In this document: piece after piece, positions 6,434 to 8,798 of the stretch
How positions within the stretch are numbered: position 1 is the stretch's first letter
Layout of the letters: each line of letters opens with the position of its first letter
Assembly (NCBI GenBank): GCA_021160245.1
Contig: JAGHCW010000212.1
Span: 1-8,798, forward strand
DNA: 8,798 bases
Origin: a bacterium
Lineage (GTDB): Bacteria; B130-G9
Reading direction: 5' to 3'
Program-made: the position numbers and the translations under genes
Notes under the pieces: generated by a model
Database searches by the model: none
Told to the model about the DNA's origin: nothing
Seen by the model: only the letters and a program-made list of their open reading frames with translations

Positions 6434-7730
6434 AGAGCAGAATGAGTAGCGGGGCGTACATATAGGGCCAGATAATCGGCGAGAGCATCAAGAAGGCCAA
6501 CATCGACAGGCCCATGAGGCATAGAAGGGACCGCACCCCGCGCAGTTTGATTGCGGCGAAGGCTATCAGAAGCACTTGCAGCAGGGCGATTATCGGCTTC
6601 AATAGGCCCTGCAATCCGTATTCAAAGAAGAGAGGAACAAATGAGAGTGAATGCTCCCAGGCTCTTTCATTTACCCACTTCTCGACCGAAAAGGCGTCAA
6701 AGCGCGAATAGACGCCGAAGAGAAAGTCGGATGGCGAGTGCATGAAGAATGGCAAGCACAAGAGCACCGGGACCGCCACAGAAAGCAATGCGTTCGTCAT
6801 AAATCGAATCTGCCGTCGTCTTCTGAAGAGAAAGATCAGGTAGAAGGGCAGTAAAATGACAGCTTGCTGCCTCGCGGCGAGGCAAAGTCCCATCGCGGTC
6901 GATGCCATGATTAGTTTCTGCCTCGTGAGGCATAGAATGAAGATGGCCAGCGTGACCCAGAATACGGATTCTGGCGTTATCGTGCTGAAGCGAAGGGCGG
7001 TTCCAGAAAAAAGCAGCATCGCAATAAGAAGGCTGCGCGCGCCATTCGCCGGCTGTGAGGAGGATGTTGGGAACGCACGCCAGATAACAAGTATCGCCGT
7101 CACGCTGAGCGTCGCGCCCATCCACCTCAGGTCCACGCCCAATAAGTAGGCCGGCAGAAAACTGAGCCACGACGCCGGCAGGTATGTTAGCGGCAGAGGC
7201 CAAGGCATGAAGTATTGGGAGTAGGGATCTTGTCCCGATATGAATCGCTTGCAGGCCATGAAGACCAGCGGAAGCATGTCGCTCTTGGTGGGATTTATGC
7301 TTCCTGCAGCCCAGATGGGTGCGCGCGAAAGAAAGGAGACCGCGGCAAGAACTGTAACGAAAAGTAGATTTGACTTGAAACTGAACCAGCAGACGCCGGC
7401 GTAAAATAGCAGGATGAGGGCCTTAGTAACCATCGAGAAGCCTGTTGATAGGCCGGGGAATCCGGGGGCAAAGGCGAGCGCGAGGATAACGAACAAACAG
7501 GTCCCGACGCGGAAAAGAATCGCCTGTCGATCCGCTATCCGCGCCTCGCTGGCACATTTGCTATAGAGGCTTAATGCGAATGCGAGCGAGCAACAGGCCG
7601 CGAATACGAGAGATAGACCCAGCATTGTATAAGGTCCGATAAGCTCTCGATATGCCCCGAAGAAGTGGAGAGCAAGAATCGCGAGAATCGTGAATGAAAG
7701 CCTTGAATAAGAATGAGAAACGGGCAACAT
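6300..7730 (-). CDS. Polytopic membrane glycosyltransferase-like protein (GT-C / DUF2029-like)
   Basis: A 476-residue integral membrane protein with roughly ten to twelve hydrophobic segments (e.g. 11-25, 36-54, 77-93, 101-117, 121-135, 184-198, 205-218, 233-245, 256-268, 287-302, 313-330, 379-394, 402-436). GT-C enzymes use polyprenyl-phosphate sugars on the outer membrane face. Suggestive motifs are GQDPYSQYFMPWPLPLTYLP (166-185), a typical lumenal loop with DPY and PLTYLP, and CLAARQQAVILLPFYL (283-298), like the K/RQQ-LLPF segment of DUF2029/GT87 proteins. The basic FRRRRQIR (302-309) fits a cytoplasmic loop. The ATG is preceded by GAGGATTT, a good ribosome site. The hydrophilic tail from about 439 to 476 is encoded opposite the end of the M29-like gene. 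Neighbouring GT2 suggests envelope glycan synthesis; donor and acceptor are unknown. Confidence 0.75.
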   Translation of the reverse strand: MLPVSHSYSRLSFTILAILALHFFGAYRELIGPYTMLGLSLVFAACCSLAFALSLYSKCASEARIADRQAILFRVGTCLFVILALAFAPGFPGLSTGFSMVTKALILLFYAGVCWFSFKSNLLFVTVLAAVSFLSRAPIWAAGSINPTKSDMLPLVFMACKRFISGQDPYSQYFMPWPLPLTYLPASWLSFLPAYLLGVDLRWMGATLSVTAILVIWRAFPTSSSQPANGARSLLIAMLLFSGTALRFSTITPESVFWVTLAIFILCLTRQKLIMASTAMGLCLAARQQAVILLPFYLIFLFRRRRQIRFMTNALLSVAVPVLLCLPFFMHSPSDFLFGVYSRFDAFSVEKWVNERAWEHSLSFVPLFFEYGLQGLLKPIIALLQVLLIAFAAIKLRGVRSLLCLMGLSMLAFLMLSPIIWPYMYAPLLILLFSAYFAPTSPSERELSGNAGSPNERGARPRKAEAHQPTQKAISQ

Positions 7731-7778
7731 AAATCCTCAAGAAAGTCAAAGTGGTTTACCGAATAGCCCAATGAGAAG

Positions 7779-7806
7779 CGTATATCGAGCTACTGGAGTC
7801 GGTCAA
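7779..7806 (-). promoter_or_regulatory. Candidate promoter for the membrane glycosyltransferase-like gene
   Basis: On the minus strand TTGACC (7806-7801), a 16-base spacer and TATACG (7784-7779) give a 5/6 and a 4/6 match to sigma70 hexamers, predicting a start near 7772 and a leader of about 40 bases with GAGGA before the ATG. It lies in the 117-base divergent intergenic region shared with the GT2 gene; no comparably good plus-strand promoter was seen. Confidence 0.4.
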
Positions 7807-7847
7807 GTTAAAGGCTAGTCGTTTAGCAACTGATGGTGGGCCTGTGC

Positions 7848-8798
7848 ATGCCTCGTGTGTCGGTAATAATCCCCAACTGGAACGGGAAAGAGCTCTTAAG
7901 GCGGTGCCTCTTGAGCCTTGCAGAGCAACAATTCGCTGACTTTGAAACTGTCGTAGTTGACAACGGCTCGAGCGATGGTTCGCTTCAAATGATGAGGTCC
8001 CAATTCCCGAATGTTCGCATTATCGCGCTTGAGCGCAATTTTGGCTTTAGTGTGGCCGTCAACGCCGGGATTTGTAGTTCCGATTCTGAATACGTTGCAC
8101 TTTTGAACAACGACACTGAGGTAGGTCCGGATTGGCTATCAAGTCTCGTCTGCGCCCTTGACGCGAATCCCAGGGCTGGCTCCGCTGCCTCAAAGATACT
8201 CTGGGACAACGCGAGGGACACGATTTATGCGGCGGGCGATTTCTTCTGCCGGGAGGGGTTCGGGGGTAATATGGGCTCCGGTATGCCCGATGGCCCGGCT
8301 TTCAATAGCCCCGGCTGGGTTTTTGCCGCATCCGCTTGCGCCTGTCTCTATCGACGTCGGGTATTGGATGAGATCGGGCTTTTGGACGAGAGTTTCTTCA
8401 TTTTCTTTGAGGATATTGATCTCGGCTTTAGAGCGCAGCTCGCGGGCTGGGAGTGCATCTATGTCCCCGACGCGGTCGTCTATCATACTGGGACGGCAAC
8501 GGTTGGGATCTTCAGTAAGAGGCGGAAGTTCCTTCTTTCACGAAATGAGCTCTTCGTGCTCGCAAAAACTCTGCCTGGTAGCATCCTTCGGAAGAACGCG
8601 AAGGCCATTCTGCGTCATCAGCTTGAGGCGTCAACTCGGTCGATCGACGAGGGCAGTCCGGCAACGCTTCTGCGCGCTCGATGTGCGGCCGTTGCTGCCA
8701 TTCCCAACCTTCTTGGGTCGAGGCGCCGGATAGGAACCACCCGTCGCGCGTCAATAGAGTACATTGAGAGTTTCATCCGACCCCACGCGGAGTTTTAC
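7848..8798 (+). CDS. Family 2 glycosyltransferase, rhamnosyltransferase-like (3' part outside window)
   Basis: The first 317 residues of a GT-A-fold inverting glycosyltransferase of the WbbL-like rhamnosyltransferase group, cytoplasmic or membrane-associated, adding a sugar from a nucleotide donor to a glycan intermediate. Motifs: VSVIIPNWNG (4-13), VVVDNGSSDGS (35-45), the NFGFSVAVNAGI segment (64-75), LLNNDTEV (85-92) in the metal/nucleotide DxD position, and FFEDIDLGFR (186-195) with the catalytic acidic residues, followed by VYHTGTAT (211-218). The ATG at 7848 has GGTGGG seven bases upstream; an in-frame ATG at 7833 would add five residues but the family normally starts right at VSVIIP. 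No stop occurs before the right edge. It is divergent from the membrane GT-C-like gene, and the two probably belong to one polysaccharide locus. The exact sugar is not determinable. Confidence 0.93.
   Translation, partial: MPRVSVIIPNWNGKELLRRCLLSLAEQQFADFETVVVDNGSSDGSLQMMRSQFPNVRIIALERNFGFSVAVNAGICSSDSEYVALLNNDTEVGPDWLSSLVCALDANPRAGSAASKILWDNARDTIYAAGDFFCREGFGGNMGSGMPDGPAFNSPGWVFAASACACLYRRRVLDEIGLLDESFFIFFEDIDLGFRAQLAGWECIYVPDAVVYHTGTATVGIFSKRRKFLLSRNELFVLAKTLPGSILRKNAKAILRHQLEASTRSIDEGSPATLLRARCAAVAAIPNLLGSRRRIGTTRRASIEYIESFIRPHAEFY

Noticed and set aside
6697-7203. Minus-strand 168-codon open frame inside the membrane protein gene
   Set aside because: It is a shifted frame of the membrane protein gene; the 476-residue frame has the membrane segments, ribosome site and family-like motifs.

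Overview
The window is bacterial chromosomal DNA of roughly mid-50s percent GC by eye. It carries a bacterial nucleotide-excision-repair gene (uvrA), two envelope-polysaccharide glycosyltransferases, and a pair of divergent metabolic-enzyme homologues. The organism cannot be named from the sequence. The divergence of most genes and the hairpin-rich spacer suit an uncultivated environmental lineage, but that is an impression only.

Layout. Positions 1-2352 (minus) hold the first 784 codons of uvrA, running off the left edge inside the second zinc finger. A sigma70-like promoter with a perfect 14-bp palindrome between -35 and -10 lies just upstream and is a good candidate for an SOS (LexA-type) operator. 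Positions 2590-3299 (minus) hold a small SAM-dependent methyltransferase with an NPPF motif, broken by one apparent 1-base deletion. Positions 3300-4051 have no convincing gene. They are a spacer full of short hairpins, including two copies of a CCCTGAnAGGG palindrome.

Positions 4052-6433 (plus) hold a probable two-gene operon. The first gene is a class-III aminotransferase-fold protein whose PLP lysine position is Glu. The second is an M29/NicX-like metallohydrolase-fold protein in which three of the five expected metal ligands are changed. The promoter (TTGACA-18-TATTCT) sits so close to the ATG that the message would be leaderless. This pair of linked, apparently active-site-degenerate enzymes is the least explained element of the window.

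Positions 6300-7730 (minus) hold a polytopic GT-C/DUF2029-like membrane protein that converges on and overlaps the operon's second gene by 134 bp. From 7848 to the right edge (plus) lies a family-2 glycosyltransferase of the rhamnosyltransferase type, divergent from the membrane protein. These two suggest the start of an envelope-glycan region.
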